Part shown: in pieces, positions 40,485 through 49,959 of the stretch
How positions within the stretch are numbered: the first letter of the stretch is position 1
Layout of the letters: every line of letters starts with the position of its first letter
Assembly (NCBI RefSeq): GCF_018917865.1
Contig: NZ_JAHLPM010000016.1
Location: 22,133-86,132 of the forward strand
Length of the DNA stretch: 64,000 nt
Origin: Tissierella simiarum
GTDB lineage: Bacteria; Bacillota; Clostridia; Tissierellales; Tissierellaceae
Direction of reading: 5' to 3'
Notes under the pieces: model-generated
What the model saw: only the letters and a program-made list of their open reading frames with translations
What the model was told of the DNA's origin: nothing
The model's database searches: none
Position numbers and translations under genes: made by a program

Positions 40485-42733
40485 TGGCACTAAATAAGAG
40501 AGTTTTTCGGATATTTAAAGAGAACACCCTGCGATACATTGGTGTTCTTGTGCTTATTATCCTTGGAAGTTATACGTTTATTGTGGCGGCGGGAATTTCT
40601 CAGAATCTCGATACTTTGGTCACCACGTTTACAGAGGAGCATATGCAGGAAGATCTATCTTTTTCAACCGACAAGGCTATTATGGATAGCGTAAAATTAG
40701 AGGAAAAAGTTGACGCCATAATCGAAGAATACATGAGCTTTGATGCCACCCTATCTGACTCACTTACCTTACGGTTGCTCAGTGAAACACAAAAACTCAA
40801 CATCCCGGCTGTTATAGAAGGGCAGGCGCTTTCTGGTCCAGGAGAAATATTGCTTGATCCTGCCTTTGCCAAAGCTAATGGCTATTCAATGGGAAGCAGT
40901 ATCAGTGCAGCAGGAAAAACCTTCACTGTCGTAGGATTTGTATCCCTGCCTCACTATATTTATCCGTTAAAAAATGTATACGATATCTTGGTTTCACCTG
41001 ATAATTTTGGTATAGGTGTTATAAAGCGTGAGGATTTTGCAGACATAGACAAAGTCGTGGGCATTTATTCCGTTAGGTTTAATGACAGGACGCAGAGCAT
41101 TAATAAACAAGCAGCTGGGCTTCGTAAGCTGTTACATGAAGAAGGCATAAAAGAATCCGAGTGGATTGACATTATGAACAATAAACGTGCACGAATGGCT
41201 TGGGCGTCCATAACCGGTTTAAAGACGATGAGCATACCACTGCCGGCGGCAATGTTTCTTTTGTGCTGTTTAATTATCGGCATTATGATATGGCGTATGA
41301 TTCGCCATGAATCGGTAATTATAGGGACACTTTACGCGCAAGGTTATCGGAGGCGTGAGTTAATGCGCCATTATATGGCTATTCCTCTGCTTCTCGCTAT
41401 TGCAGGAGGAGTCATAGGGAGTGTGTTAGCGCTACCGTCAATTGCCCCATCAGTTATGGCAATGGTTTCATATTATAATGTTCCCGTAACTCACATTGAT
41501 CTGAGCGTTTGGAATGCCTTAATTGGAATACTGACACCCGTGCTGTTTTTGAGCATAAGCAGCTATCTCGTTATACGTTCGGAATTGAAACGCTCTCCTG
41601 CGGAGCTTATGAAAGGCGAAAAACAAAAAAACGGGGTGAATATCATAGAACGTATTTTTAAACTGGAAAGGTTAAAATTCAGCACAAAATTTAAACTGCG
41701 GGAGCAGCTGAGAAGCATTCCACGGCTCCTATTCCTATTTTTAGGTGTTACCAGCGCCTCCGTACTCATGCTCTTAGGCTTTACAATTATGAACTCGATG
41801 GATTATGTATTCAAAAACAGTATATCGGACACCTACCAGTTTGAATACGAATACGTCTTTAAGAACACGCAATTTGGTGAGGCGTCGGAAGGGGCAGATA
41901 TTTTTTCAGCCGGAAAGTTTTATTCTGAAAACAACGAAGGAATTGAGTTTTATATAACCGGCGTAGAGCCAGGGTCGACAATTTTGACGCTTAGGGATAT
42001 TAAGGGTAATCCGCTTCCCAATGACCAGACAAACATTACAAAGCCTTTAGCAGAACGATTGGGTATTAAGGCGGGCGACAACGTAAGTTTCATAAACAAG
42101 CAGGATGGGAAGTCGTACACCTTTCATATAGACGCTGTTGCCGATTCCTATGTGGAGCAGTTTATCTTTATGCCGATTAATGAGTTTAACACACAGCTGG
42201 GATTTCCTGAAAACAGTTACACGGGACTCTGGAGCACGAAAAAACTTGATATTCCCGATGAGCAACTTTCAGGAACAAAGTCACTAAGCGAGACTGCGAA
42301 TGCCATAGATGAACTGTTTGGGCCGATGATTTCCATGGTGATGGTTATGACCCTTATCGCCTGTGCTGTAGGCTTGATTATCATTTATCTTGTAACCTCG
42401 TTGATTATCGAAGAAAATAAAAATACCATCTCGCTTTTTAAGATATTCGGCTATAGACGCCGCGAAATTCAGTCCTTGATATTAAACAGCTCGACCTTTG
42501 TCATATTGACCGGATTTATTATTAGCATTCCTGTTATGGCGGCGTCAATGAGCGTAATGTACGGTTATCTTGGTTCTATGATAAATTTAGTGCTTCCAAC
42601 GATTATTAATCCGCTTTATGTGTTTGTCTGCTTTGTTGCCATCATGCTAACCTATCAGCTTAGCAAACTGCTATGTACAAAGAAGGTGAACGCAGTCTCT
42701 ATGAGCGAGGCACTAAAAGCAGGAACGGAATAG
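40484..42733 (+). CDS. ABC transporter permease, FtsX type, two FtsX domains
   Basis: 749 residues. A membrane segment near the N-terminus, an extracellular domain (about 40-250), three membrane segments (about 255-275, 300-325, 345-365), a second extracellular part (about 430-610) and three more segments (about 620-645, 675-700, 710-730) make the long FtsX layout. The coupling motifs SVIIGTLYAQGYRRRELMRH and NTISLFKIFGYRRREIQSLI follow the first helix of each set. ATG 40484 overlaps the ATPase stop; ATG 40478 is the alternative. Its substrate is unknown; lipoproteins, peptides or drugs are all possible. Confidence 0.88.
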   Translation: MALNKRVFRIFKENTLRYIGVLVLIILGSYTFIVAAGISQNLDTLVTTFTEEHMQEDLSFSTDKAIMDSVKLEEKVDAIIEEYMSFDATLSDSLTLRLLSETQKLNIPAVIEGQALSGPGEILLDPAFAKANGYSMGSSISAAGKTFTVVGFVSLPHYIYPLKNVYDILVSPDNFGIGVIKREDFADIDKVVGIYSVRFNDRTQSINKQAAGLRKLLHEEGIKESEWIDIMNNKRARMAWASITGLKTMSIPLPAAMFLLCCLIIGIMIWRMIRHESVIIGTLYAQGYRRRELMRHYMAIPLLLAIAGGVIGSVLALPSIAPSVMAMVSYYNVPVTHIDLSVWNALIGILTPVLFLSISSYLVIRSELKRSPAELMKGEKQKNGVNIIERIFKLERLKFSTKFKLREQLRSIPRLLFLFLGVTSASVLMLLGFTIMNSMDYVFKNSISDTYQFEYEYVFKNTQFGEASEGADIFSAGKFYSENNEGIEFYITGVEPGSTILTLRDIKGNPLPNDQTNITKPLAERLGIKAGDNVSFINKQDGKSYTFHIDAVADSYVEQFIFMPINEFNTQLGFPENSYTGLWSTKKLDIPDEQLSGTKSLSETANAIDELFGPMISMVMVMTLIACAVGLIIIYLVTSLIIEENKNTISLFKIFGYRRREIQSLILNSSTFVILTGFIISIPVMAASMSVMYGYLGSMINLVLPTIINPLYVFVCFVAIMLTYQLSKLLCTKKVNAVSMSEALKAGTE

Positions 42734-42757
42734 AAAAAGTATTTGTACCAGTTTCCA

Positions 42758-42790
42758 TTGAGGCTGCAGTAAAAGGATTGCAGCCTCAAA
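42758..42790 (+). terminator. Hairpin after the ABC permease gene
   Basis: TTGAGGCTGCA pairs fully with TGCAGCCTCAA. It lacks a clear T run. Confidence 0.55.
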
Positions 42791-42978
42791 CCTAATTTCG
42801 TATTCTTTAAGGAATGCTTTTATTAATAAAGAAATATTGTAATATTTATTATAGTTATCTTGGACTGGTTTGTGTCTACAATATTATACTAACATCAAGT
42901 ACGACTATGTGCTTAAAGTGTAATCCTATAATAATTAATTTTTATCTTGCTTAATTAAAAATAAACACTTGATTTTGG

Positions 42979-43010
42979 CTCATAAGCTTCGTCTTATGAG
43001 TTTTTTTCTT
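42979..43010 (+). terminator. Strong terminator upstream of the cyanophycin operon
   Basis: CTCATAAG pairs with CTTATGAG across CTTCGT and is followed by TTTTTTTCTT. It lies about 245 bases after the permease stop and about 130 before iadA. Between this and the previous hairpin (42791-42978) no gene is seen, though TTGGAC near 42861 with ATTATACT could start a short transcript. Confidence 0.8.
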
Positions 43011-43140
43011 ACCTTAAAAAGAGAAAAAAATTTTGATTACTGCTTATTTAATTCAATACCAAAGGATTTAATACATTTAGTATTTTTTTATATTATGTGG
43101 TAATACTAGAAATAGCTTAGTGAAAATTAGGAGAGTATTT

Positions 43141-44286
43141 ATGTTTATATTACTTAAGAGCGGAGATTGTTATACTCCTGAAAGTATAGGTAAAAAAGAT
43201 ATTTTAATTGCATTTAATAAAGTATATAGAGTCGAGGATGAAATTTCTAAAGAGAAACTATGGGATACAAAAGTTATTGACTGTACTAATAAGATAATTA
43301 TCCCTGGTTTAATTGACCAGCACGTTCATATTATTGGAGGAGGCGGCGAGGAAGGTCCAGTTAGTAGAATTCCTGAAATACAATTAAGTGAAATTGTTAA
43401 TGCTGGAGTCACTACAGTAGTAGGGCTCTTAGGACTTGATAGTATTACAAGAAATATATCAAATCTATTAGCAAAAGCTAATGCACTCCAAATTGAGGGT
43501 ATTACATCATATATTTATACAGGAAGTTATTCTATTCCTACGTCGACTTTAACAGGGAAAGTAGTTAATGATATATCTCTTATAGATAAAGTAATAGGTG
43601 TTGGTGAGATTGCTTTATCTGATTATAGATCATCACATCCTAATCTTCAAATGTTGAAAGAGCTTGCTAGTGAAGCAAGGAAAGGTGGTTTAATAGGAGG
43701 AAAGGCTGGAATTGTCCATATTCACGTTGGAGATGGTAAAGAAGGCATAAAGCCTTTATTTAGATTAATTCAAGAATCTGATTTTCCAATTGATATGTTT
43801 ATTCCAACTCATATAAATAGAAATAAGAAACTTTTTGAACAAGGCATGGAATTTCTTGATATGGGAGGATTTATTGATATTACTGCAGGTGAGTCTTCAG
43901 AAAATGGATATAGTTTGCCTGATGCAATAGAAAAACTTATAAGAAATAATAAAAACTTAGATAATGTAACAGTATCTTCAGATGGCAATGGCAGCAATAT
44001 GGGTAATGGCATATGTAAGATGTCTCAATTGTTTAATGATATGAGAGACTGTATTATTGAAAAAAAAATAGATATGACATCTGTTTTAAAAACTGCAACA
44101 GTAAATGTAGCTAAATTTCTAAAAATTTACCCTGAAAAGGGTACTATTAAAGTTGGAAGTGACGCTGATATTCTTGTTTTAGATAAAAAGACACTTAATA
44201 TAGATACTGTGATTATAGGTGGAAAAATTTTTATGAAAGATGGCAAAATAATTAGAAAAGGTAAGTTTGAAAGTTATATTAATTAA
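43141..44286 (+). CDS. iadA: Isoaspartyl dipeptidase (beta-aspartyl peptidase)
   Basis: 381 residues of the amidohydrolase superfamily. Metal-binding HVH is in GLIDQHVHIIGGGGEEGP (about 56-73). GAGxTT-type AGVTTVVGLLG, YTGSYSIP, HIHVGDG and PTHINR provide the other IadA landmarks, and VSSDGNGSNMG carries the catalytic Asp. It splits beta-aspartyl dipeptides. Placed directly before cyanophycinase, its job is to cut the beta-Asp-Arg released from cyanophycin into aspartate and arginine. ATG 43141 follows TTAGGAGAGTATTT. A frame from 43120 lacks a site. Confidence 0.92.
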   Translation: MFILLKSGDCYTPESIGKKDILIAFNKVYRVEDEISKEKLWDTKVIDCTNKIIIPGLIDQHVHIIGGGGEEGPVSRIPEIQLSEIVNAGVTTVVGLLGLDSITRNISNLLAKANALQIEGITSYIYTGSYSIPTSTLTGKVVNDISLIDKVIGVGEIALSDYRSSHPNLQMLKELASEARKGGLIGGKAGIVHIHVGDGKEGIKPLFRLIQESDFPIDMFIPTHINRNKKLFEQGMEFLDMGGFIDITAGESSENGYSLPDAIEKLIRNNKNLDNVTVSSDGNGSNMGNGICKMSQLFNDMRDCIIEKKIDMTSVLKTATVNVAKFLKIYPEKGTIKVGSDADILVLDKKTLNIDTVIIGGKIFMKDGKIIRKGKFESYIN

Positions 44287-44301
44287 TTATGGAGGTTATG
44301 C

Positions 44302-45111
44302 ATGCAATCAGATAAAAAAGGTGTTCTCCTGATAATAGGTGGAGCAGAAGACAAAAAGGATGAAAAGACGATACTTAAGAAATTTACTAAACTTTTAGAG
44401 CATGACGATTCAAAACTTTTAGTGTTAACTACAGCAACTAAAGAGCCAGATTCTGTCGGAGATAATTACCGCAAAGTTTTTGAAGAACTGGGCATGACTA
44501 ATATTGATATATTAAATATAGATAGTAGAGATGATGCTAATGATAATGGATATATTGAAAAAATAAGAGAATCTGACGGAATTTTTTTCACTGGTGGAGA
44601 TCAACTAAGAATCACTAGCATAATTGGAGGAACTAAGGCAGGAGAAGCTCTATTGGAGTGCTATTTAAACGGTGGAGTTATAGCTGGAACGAGTGCTGGA
44701 GCTTCTGCAATGAGTAACATTATGATAGTTGAAGGTGATAGCAATGAACCACCACGAAAGTGTATTCTAAAGGTTGCACCAGGTTTAAATTTATTAAATA
44801 ATACAATAATTGACCAACATTTTGCTCAAAGAGGAAGAATTGGACGCTTAATTTGGGGTGTAGCACAAAATCCAGACATTTTAGGAATTGGAATAGATGA
44901 GGATACTTCGATAATTGTGTATTCAGACAATACTTTTGATGTGTTTGGGACAAATTCAGTAACTATTGTTGATGGTAAATCTATTAAAAGTTCTAATATT
45001 TCTGAACTTAAACCAGATGAAGTTCTAGCAATAACAAATGTAATATTACATGTATTGCCAGAAGGATACAGTTTCGATTTAAAAAATAGAGAAGTTTTTA
45101 GATCATACTAA
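44302..45111 (+). CDS. cphB: Cyanophycinase
   Basis: 269 residues, peptidase family S51. The nucleophile Ser lies in IAGTSAGASAMSN (about 131). FFTGGDQLRITSIIGGT and NTIIDQHFAQRGRIGRLIWG are the family's other diagnostic blocks. The enzyme releases beta-Asp-Arg dipeptides from the storage polymer cyanophycin in the cytoplasm. ATG follows ATGGAGGTTATGC. It sits between iadA and cphA, so one transcript would encode both synthesis and complete breakdown. Confidence 0.93.
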   Translation: MQSDKKGVLLIIGGAEDKKDEKTILKKFTKLLEHDDSKLLVLTTATKEPDSVGDNYRKVFEELGMTNIDILNIDSRDDANDNGYIEKIRESDGIFFTGGDQLRITSIIGGTKAGEALLECYLNGGVIAGTSAGASAMSNIMIVEGDSNEPPRKCILKVAPGLNLLNNTIIDQHFAQRGRIGRLIWGVAQNPDILGIGIDEDTSIIVYSDNTFDVFGTNSVTIVDGKSIKSSNISELKPDEVLAITNVILHVLPEGYSFDLKNREVFRSY

Positions 45112-45148
45112 TCTATGCTTTGCAAGATAAAGTAGGAGGGAATGAATC

Positions 45149-47788
45149 TTGAGGATTATAGACATAAAGGTGTTTAGTGGAAGAAATATATACAGTCATA
45201 AATCTGTAATCAAGATATTAATCGATCTTGAAGATTTAAGCGATAAAACCACAATAGAATTTGATAATTTTAATGATCATTTATTAGACCTATTTCCAAA
45301 TTTAATAGAGCATCATTGTGGTCTTGGAAAATATGGTGGATTTATTGAAAGAATTAGGGAAGGAACATATTTTGCACATGTTGCTGAACACTTGACTCTG
45401 GAGCTTCAAGCAATACTAGGATATGAAGTGTTTTTTGGTAAAACTAGAGTAAAAGAAAGTCCTTCTTTATACAACATGATAATTGAATATGATAATAAAA
45501 ATGTAGCTATTGAATGTGTTAAACAGTCAATTAATATCATTGAGAGTATTATAAGAAATGAAAATATTGATTTGGATAATATATTAGATAACCTAAATAG
45601 AATTAAGGAACGTTATGAATTAGGTCCAAGCTCTAGAGCTATTTTTGATGAAGCAAAAAAAAGAGGAATACCAGTAAGAAGATTGGGAGATGAAAGCATT
45701 CTAGAACTCGGTTATGGAAAATATTCAAAACGAATTCAAGCTGCTTTAACCGATTCAACCAGTGGAATATCCATAGATATTTCTTGTAATAAACAATTAA
45801 CTAAACAACTCCTTATGGAAAATAATATTCCTGTTCCTTATGGAGACATAGCTAACACAATAGATGAAGCATTAAGAATTGCTAGAGAAATTGGATATCC
45901 AGTTGTTTTAAAACCTCTAGATGGGAATCAAGGCAAAGGAGTTGTTCTTAATGTTAGTTCACCAAAAGAGCTAGAAGATAATTTTAGGATACCAATAAGA
46001 TATAGTAACAGTGTATTAGTGGAGAAATATATAAAGGGAAAAGATTATAGATTACTTGTAGTTAAAGACAAAGTATGTGCAGTTGCTGAGAGAAGAGCAC
46101 CAAAAATAATTGGAGATGGAATCCACACTATTAGGGAATTAGTTGACATAGAAAATACAAGTGAATTAAGAGGATATGGTCATGAGAAACCTCAAACTAA
46201 AATAAGACTTGATGAAATAGCATTAAATTATTTAGAGAAAAATAATTTAACAGAGTATTCAATTCCAGAAGTAGGACAAATCGTTGAATTAAGAGGGAAT
46301 GGAAATATTAGTACAGGTGGAAGTGCTGTGGAATGTACAGATGATATTCATCCATATAATATAAAGCTTGCTGTAGATGCAGCTAAAATTATTGGTTTAG
46401 ATATTGCTGGAATTGATATTACTACTAAAGATATATCAAAGCCTATCACAGGATGTGAGGGTGCATTAATAGAAGTTAATGCAGTTCCAGGGCTCCGTAT
46501 GCACTTATATCCAACTATAGGTAATAGTATTAATGTTGCTTCTGATATTTTAGATTTTCTTTATCCAGAAGGTACTCCGTATTCTATTCCTATTATTGCT
46601 ACGACTGGAACAAATGGTAAAACTACAACTACAAGATTGATCGGTCATTCCCTTTCGTTATCTGGAAAGAAGGTTGGAATGACAACTTCAAGTGGAATTT
46701 ATATTGACAATAAATGCATATTAAAAGGAGATAATACAGGACCTTTGAGTGCAAGAAATGTATTAAGTTCTAAAGAGATAGATATTGCATTACTTGAGGT
46801 AGCAAGAGGAGGACTTATAAGGAAAGGTTTAGGTTATGATGTTGCAGATGTGGGGATATTAACAAATATTGGTGATGATCATATTGGACTTGATGGTATA
46901 GAAAGCATTGAAGATTTAGCTTTTGCAAAAAGTTTAGTTTTAGAAGCAGTAAAACCTGATGGCTATTCTGTACTAAATGCTGATGATAAAATGATTGAAT
47001 ATTTTATTAATAGAGCAAGTGGAAACTTAATTTTATTTTCTAAAACTCATAAAAATGAAATTTTAATTAAACACATTAAAGAAGGGAAAATTGCATTATG
47101 TGTAGAAGATGATAGTATATATGTATATGATAATTCTCAAAGAATCAAACTTATTGACTTAAATAGTGTTCCAATCACATTTAATGGGATATTAGAATGT
47201 AATATAGAAAACGTACTTGCAGGATCTAGTGCTTTATATGCTTTAGGAACACCACTAGATATTATTAGAGAGGGATTAAAGACCTTTAAACCTGATGTAA
47301 ATATGAATCCAGGTAGATTTAATATTTTTGAACTAAGAAATAGAAAAGTGATGGTAGATTATGGCCATAATATTGAAGGATATGAAGAGGTTGGAAAATT
47401 TATAAGTAAGCTAAATGTTTCTAGATCCATTGGTGTTATTGGAGTACCAGGTGATAGATTAGATGAACAAATTTTTAATATAGGAGTAAAATGTTCTGAA
47501 ATTTTCTCGAAAGTATATATAAAAGAGGATATGGCTTTAAGAGGAAGAAAACCAGGTGAGGTGGCTAATATACTTTATAAAGGATTATTAAGTGCTAATT
47601 TTAATGCTGATAACATTAAAATTGTGCCATCAGAAATTGAAGCATTAAAAACTGCAGTTTCTGAATCTAAGGATGGGGATTTTATTACACTATTTTATGA
47701 AGAATTCACTCCAGCTATAAACTTAATCACTCAATTACAAGATGAGGAATTAAATAAAAATGATGTGATCTTCTCAATGCTAGGTTAG
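45149..47788 (+). CDS. cphA: Cyanophycin synthetase
   Basis: 879 residues, the usual length. The N-terminal domain (about 1-160) precedes an ATP-grasp domain (about 200-460, with PVVLKPLDGNQGKGV and a metal-binding LIEVNAVPGLRMH). This is followed by a Mur-ligase-like domain with P-loop ATTGTNGKTTTTRLI (about 483-497) and GDDHIGLDGI. The two ATP sites add Asp and then Arg to the growing multi-L-arginyl-poly-L-aspartate chain. TTG start 8-9 bases after TAGGAGGGAATGAATC. It is the last gene of iadA-cphB-cphA. Only a weak hairpin (about 47884-47915) follows. Cyanophycin would serve as an insoluble nitrogen store, possibly used in sporulation or starvation. Confidence 0.95.
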   Translation: MRIIDIKVFSGRNIYSHKSVIKILIDLEDLSDKTTIEFDNFNDHLLDLFPNLIEHHCGLGKYGGFIERIREGTYFAHVAEHLTLELQAILGYEVFFGKTRVKESPSLYNMIIEYDNKNVAIECVKQSINIIESIIRNENIDLDNILDNLNRIKERYELGPSSRAIFDEAKKRGIPVRRLGDESILELGYGKYSKRIQAALTDSTSGISIDISCNKQLTKQLLMENNIPVPYGDIANTIDEALRIAREIGYPVVLKPLDGNQGKGVVLNVSSPKELEDNFRIPIRYSNSVLVEKYIKGKDYRLLVVKDKVCAVAERRAPKIIGDGIHTIRELVDIENTSELRGYGHEKPQTKIRLDEIALNYLEKNNLTEYSIPEVGQIVELRGNGNISTGGSAVECTDDIHPYNIKLAVDAAKIIGLDIAGIDITTKDISKPITGCEGALIEVNAVPGLRMHLYPTIGNSINVASDILDFLYPEGTPYSIPIIATTGTNGKTTTTRLIGHSLSLSGKKVGMTTSSGIYIDNKCILKGDNTGPLSARNVLSSKEIDIALLEVARGGLIRKGLGYDVADVGILTNIGDDHIGLDGIESIEDLAFAKSLVLEAVKPDGYSVLNADDKMIEYFINRASGNLILFSKTHKNEILIKHIKEGKIALCVEDDSIYVYDNSQRIKLIDLNSVPITFNGILECNIENVLAGSSALYALGTPLDIIREGLKTFKPDVNMNPGRFNIFELRNRKVMVDYGHNIEGYEEVGKFISKLNVSRSIGVIGVPGDRLDEQIFNIGVKCSEIFSKVYIKEDMALRGRKPGEVANILYKGLLSANFNADNIKIVPSEIEALKTAVSESKDGDFITLFYEEFTPAINLITQLQDEELNKNDVIFSMLG

Positions 47789-48050
47789 TAAGTTGCTATT
47801 TTTTTAGTAAAAAACTTGAGAGCATTTGGTTTAAAATATGTGGTTGAATACTTCTCAAATGCACGGATGTATATATGGTATAGAAGGAAGGGTACAGTTT
47901 CTAATCCTTCCTTTAACTATGTCTAAAATATGAATGATTGAGAGATACAAGGAAAGTATACCTTTACGCAGAAATAAAAAACGTCTTGTTTAATAATGAA
48001 TTTTTATAAAATTACTATGTGATATTCCATTTATAAGAATATAATAACTT

Positions 48051-48190
48051 CTATAAATATTGATTATTAGAAATTCTTCTATAGGATTTCTTTTTTGCAA
48101 GTTTAATTGTTTCCATAACAAGACCGACATTTTGCTTTCTACCTATTTTATATGCAACAATAAAATAATCATATAAATCTTTTATTAATA
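48051..48190 (-). pseudogene. IS3-family orfB internal fragment
   Basis: On the minus strand, KDLYDYFIVAYKIGRKQNVG and LVMETIKLAKKKS match the pattern of the integrase core of IS150-like OrfB (DxxDxxIVAYKxGTEQNVxLVxETIK), ending at a stop at 48051-48053. No flanking transposase sequence remains. The rest of 47789-48224 has no recognisable gene. Confidence 0.5.
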
Positions 48191-48224
48191 ATAGATATAA
48201 TACATTAAAACGGCCTCTCTATTT

Positions 48225-48259
48225 ATTAACCTATTATATACAATAGATAATAGGTTAAT
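48225..48259 (+). repeat. Perfect 13-bp inverted repeat ahead of the deiminase gene
   Basis: ATTAACCTATTAT and ATAATAGGTTAAT enclose nine bases, 53 bases before the start codon. It may be an operator or a leader hairpin. Confidence 0.6.
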
Positions 48260-48312
48260 AAACTGTAAAAATAGGTATACTAATAAAAAAATGTATTCAA
48301 GGTAGGAATAAA

Positions 48313-49563
48313 ATGAAAAAACGATATTCAACGATTGCATTGGCTTCTATTTGTGCACTTGTACTGCTGGTGGCAGGAGTATGGAATTATACTCAAAATA
48401 GTAGAAACAACCAAAATATTAAAAATAACATAAATAATAAAAGTGAGAATCAGTATATTAAACAGGAATTAAATGAAGAGAGTGAGCTTACCACATACAG
48501 ATTTCCGGCCGAGTTTGAAAAGCAGCAAGCTATCTGGATGCAGTGGCCGTCAGAAGTATATAATCAAGGCGACCACCCTGTAAATCCTGTTATCATTAAT
48601 ATTATGAAGGCTCTTGAGCCGTATATTAGAGTTAATGTCATGGTACGCAATAATTATGAAATCACCGAAATCGAAAACGTGCTTAAAAACAGTGGTTACT
48701 CCGGTACAAACATTCATTTTTACGTAATTAACCATTTATCCATATGGACAAGAGACGTTGGGCCTATTTTCGTGAAAGACAGCCAAAATAAGCTGAACGT
48801 AGTGGACTTTGGTTTCAACAACTACAGCAGAAATGGCAGTCAGGATTATGTCAATGTGGAGGGTCAGGTAGATAAACTCGTCGCTCAATTATGCAAATTA
48901 CCGGTGATCGACACAAAACTTGTTTCTGAAGGTGGTGCCATAGAGTCAAATGGCCAGGGGACATTAATGACAACAGAATCGGTGGTTCTCAAACGTAATC
49001 CTGGAATGACAAAGCAGCAAATTGAGGATGAATATAAAAGAGTTCTCGGAGTAAAAAAAATCATCTGGTTAAAAAAAGGGCTGGCTGAGGATGATCATAT
49101 TACAAGTGGACATATCAATGAAATAGCGCGTTTTACAGATCCTAATACAATACTTTTAGCTCAGATCCTGCCAGGGGACAGGTATGTAAATGAAGCTTCC
49201 CGTGAGTCTTATTTACGACTTGAAGAAAACTATAATATTCTTCGGAATGCGACAGACCAGGATGGGAAACCGTTTCATATCATAAGGGTTCCAATGCCCC
49301 CTACAATTTATCAGAAACCAAATGATATAGGAAAAATACCTATACGAAGCTACTTGAATTATGCTGTCACAAACGGTGCAGTGATTATGCAGACTTATTG
49401 GAAGCCGGGCTTATCCAGTGAACTAAAACAAACGGAAGATAGTGTCAAAGACATATTACGCGATGCATTCCCCGGACGCGATATTATTGGTATTGATGCC
49501 GAAAACTTGAATCTTTGGGGAGGTGGAATCCATTGTATAACTCAGCATATGCCTGGAGATTAG
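48313..49563 (+). CDS. Membrane-anchored or secreted agmatine/arginine deiminase-family enzyme
   Basis: 416 residues. A signal sequence or anchor (about 7-25, IALASICALVLLVAGVW) and an Asn-rich linker (about 27-55) precede a complete PAD_porph domain: IWMQWPS, SIWTRDVGPIFV (WxRDxGP), SEGGAIESNGQGT, SGHINEIARF and the nucleophile in GGGIHCITQ. All catalytic blocks match the family better than those of the cytoplasmic homologue at 9347. It probably deiminates agmatine, free arginine or peptidyl-arginine outside the membrane. It follows the cyanophycin operon but has its own leader with an inverted repeat. A strong terminator follows. Confidence 0.85.
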   Translation: MKKRYSTIALASICALVLLVAGVWNYTQNSRNNQNIKNNINNKSENQYIKQELNEESELTTYRFPAEFEKQQAIWMQWPSEVYNQGDHPVNPVIINIMKALEPYIRVNVMVRNNYEITEIENVLKNSGYSGTNIHFYVINHLSIWTRDVGPIFVKDSQNKLNVVDFGFNNYSRNGSQDYVNVEGQVDKLVAQLCKLPVIDTKLVSEGGAIESNGQGTLMTTESVVLKRNPGMTKQQIEDEYKRVLGVKKIIWLKKGLAEDDHITSGHINEIARFTDPNTILLAQILPGDRYVNEASRESYLRLEENYNILRNATDQDGKPFHIIRVPMPPTIYQKPNDIGKIPIRSYLNYAVTNGAVIMQTYWKPGLSSELKQTEDSVKDILRDAFPGRDIIGIDAENLNLWGGGIHCITQHMPGD

Positions 49564-49682
49564 CTTTATTAACCGGTGAAAGTCTTTAAGTTGCTATTCA
49601 AACCTGGCACACTGTTTCTATGTATTTCTATTGCGGATAATGAAAAAAGAGTCAAAAAACCTATATTGGTTTACATAATGTA

Positions 49683-49719
49683 GAAAAAAGGTTATTTCTC
49701 TAGAGAAATAACCTTTTTT
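49683..49719 (+). terminator. Terminator of the exported deiminase gene
   Basis: AAAAAAGGTTATTTCTCT pairs with its perfect complement ending in TTTTTT; it could work in both directions. Confidence 0.8.
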
Positions 49720-49959
49720 CTTTTTCTGATTATATTATACTCTAAAAATGCTAAACATGCAAGAAATAATTTGAGATATTAAGAGATATATAGATTAAGT
49801 AATTTAATACTTTTCTTATATAATAGTGCCATGTATTTGTTAATATGAGGGACTTTATTTTTTCTTCCATATTGTATAGTATTAATATACTGTCATTTCA
49901 CCGCATAAATGTTCTTTTTTTATTTATATTCATAATTTTATATTGGAGGTGTAAGTTTT

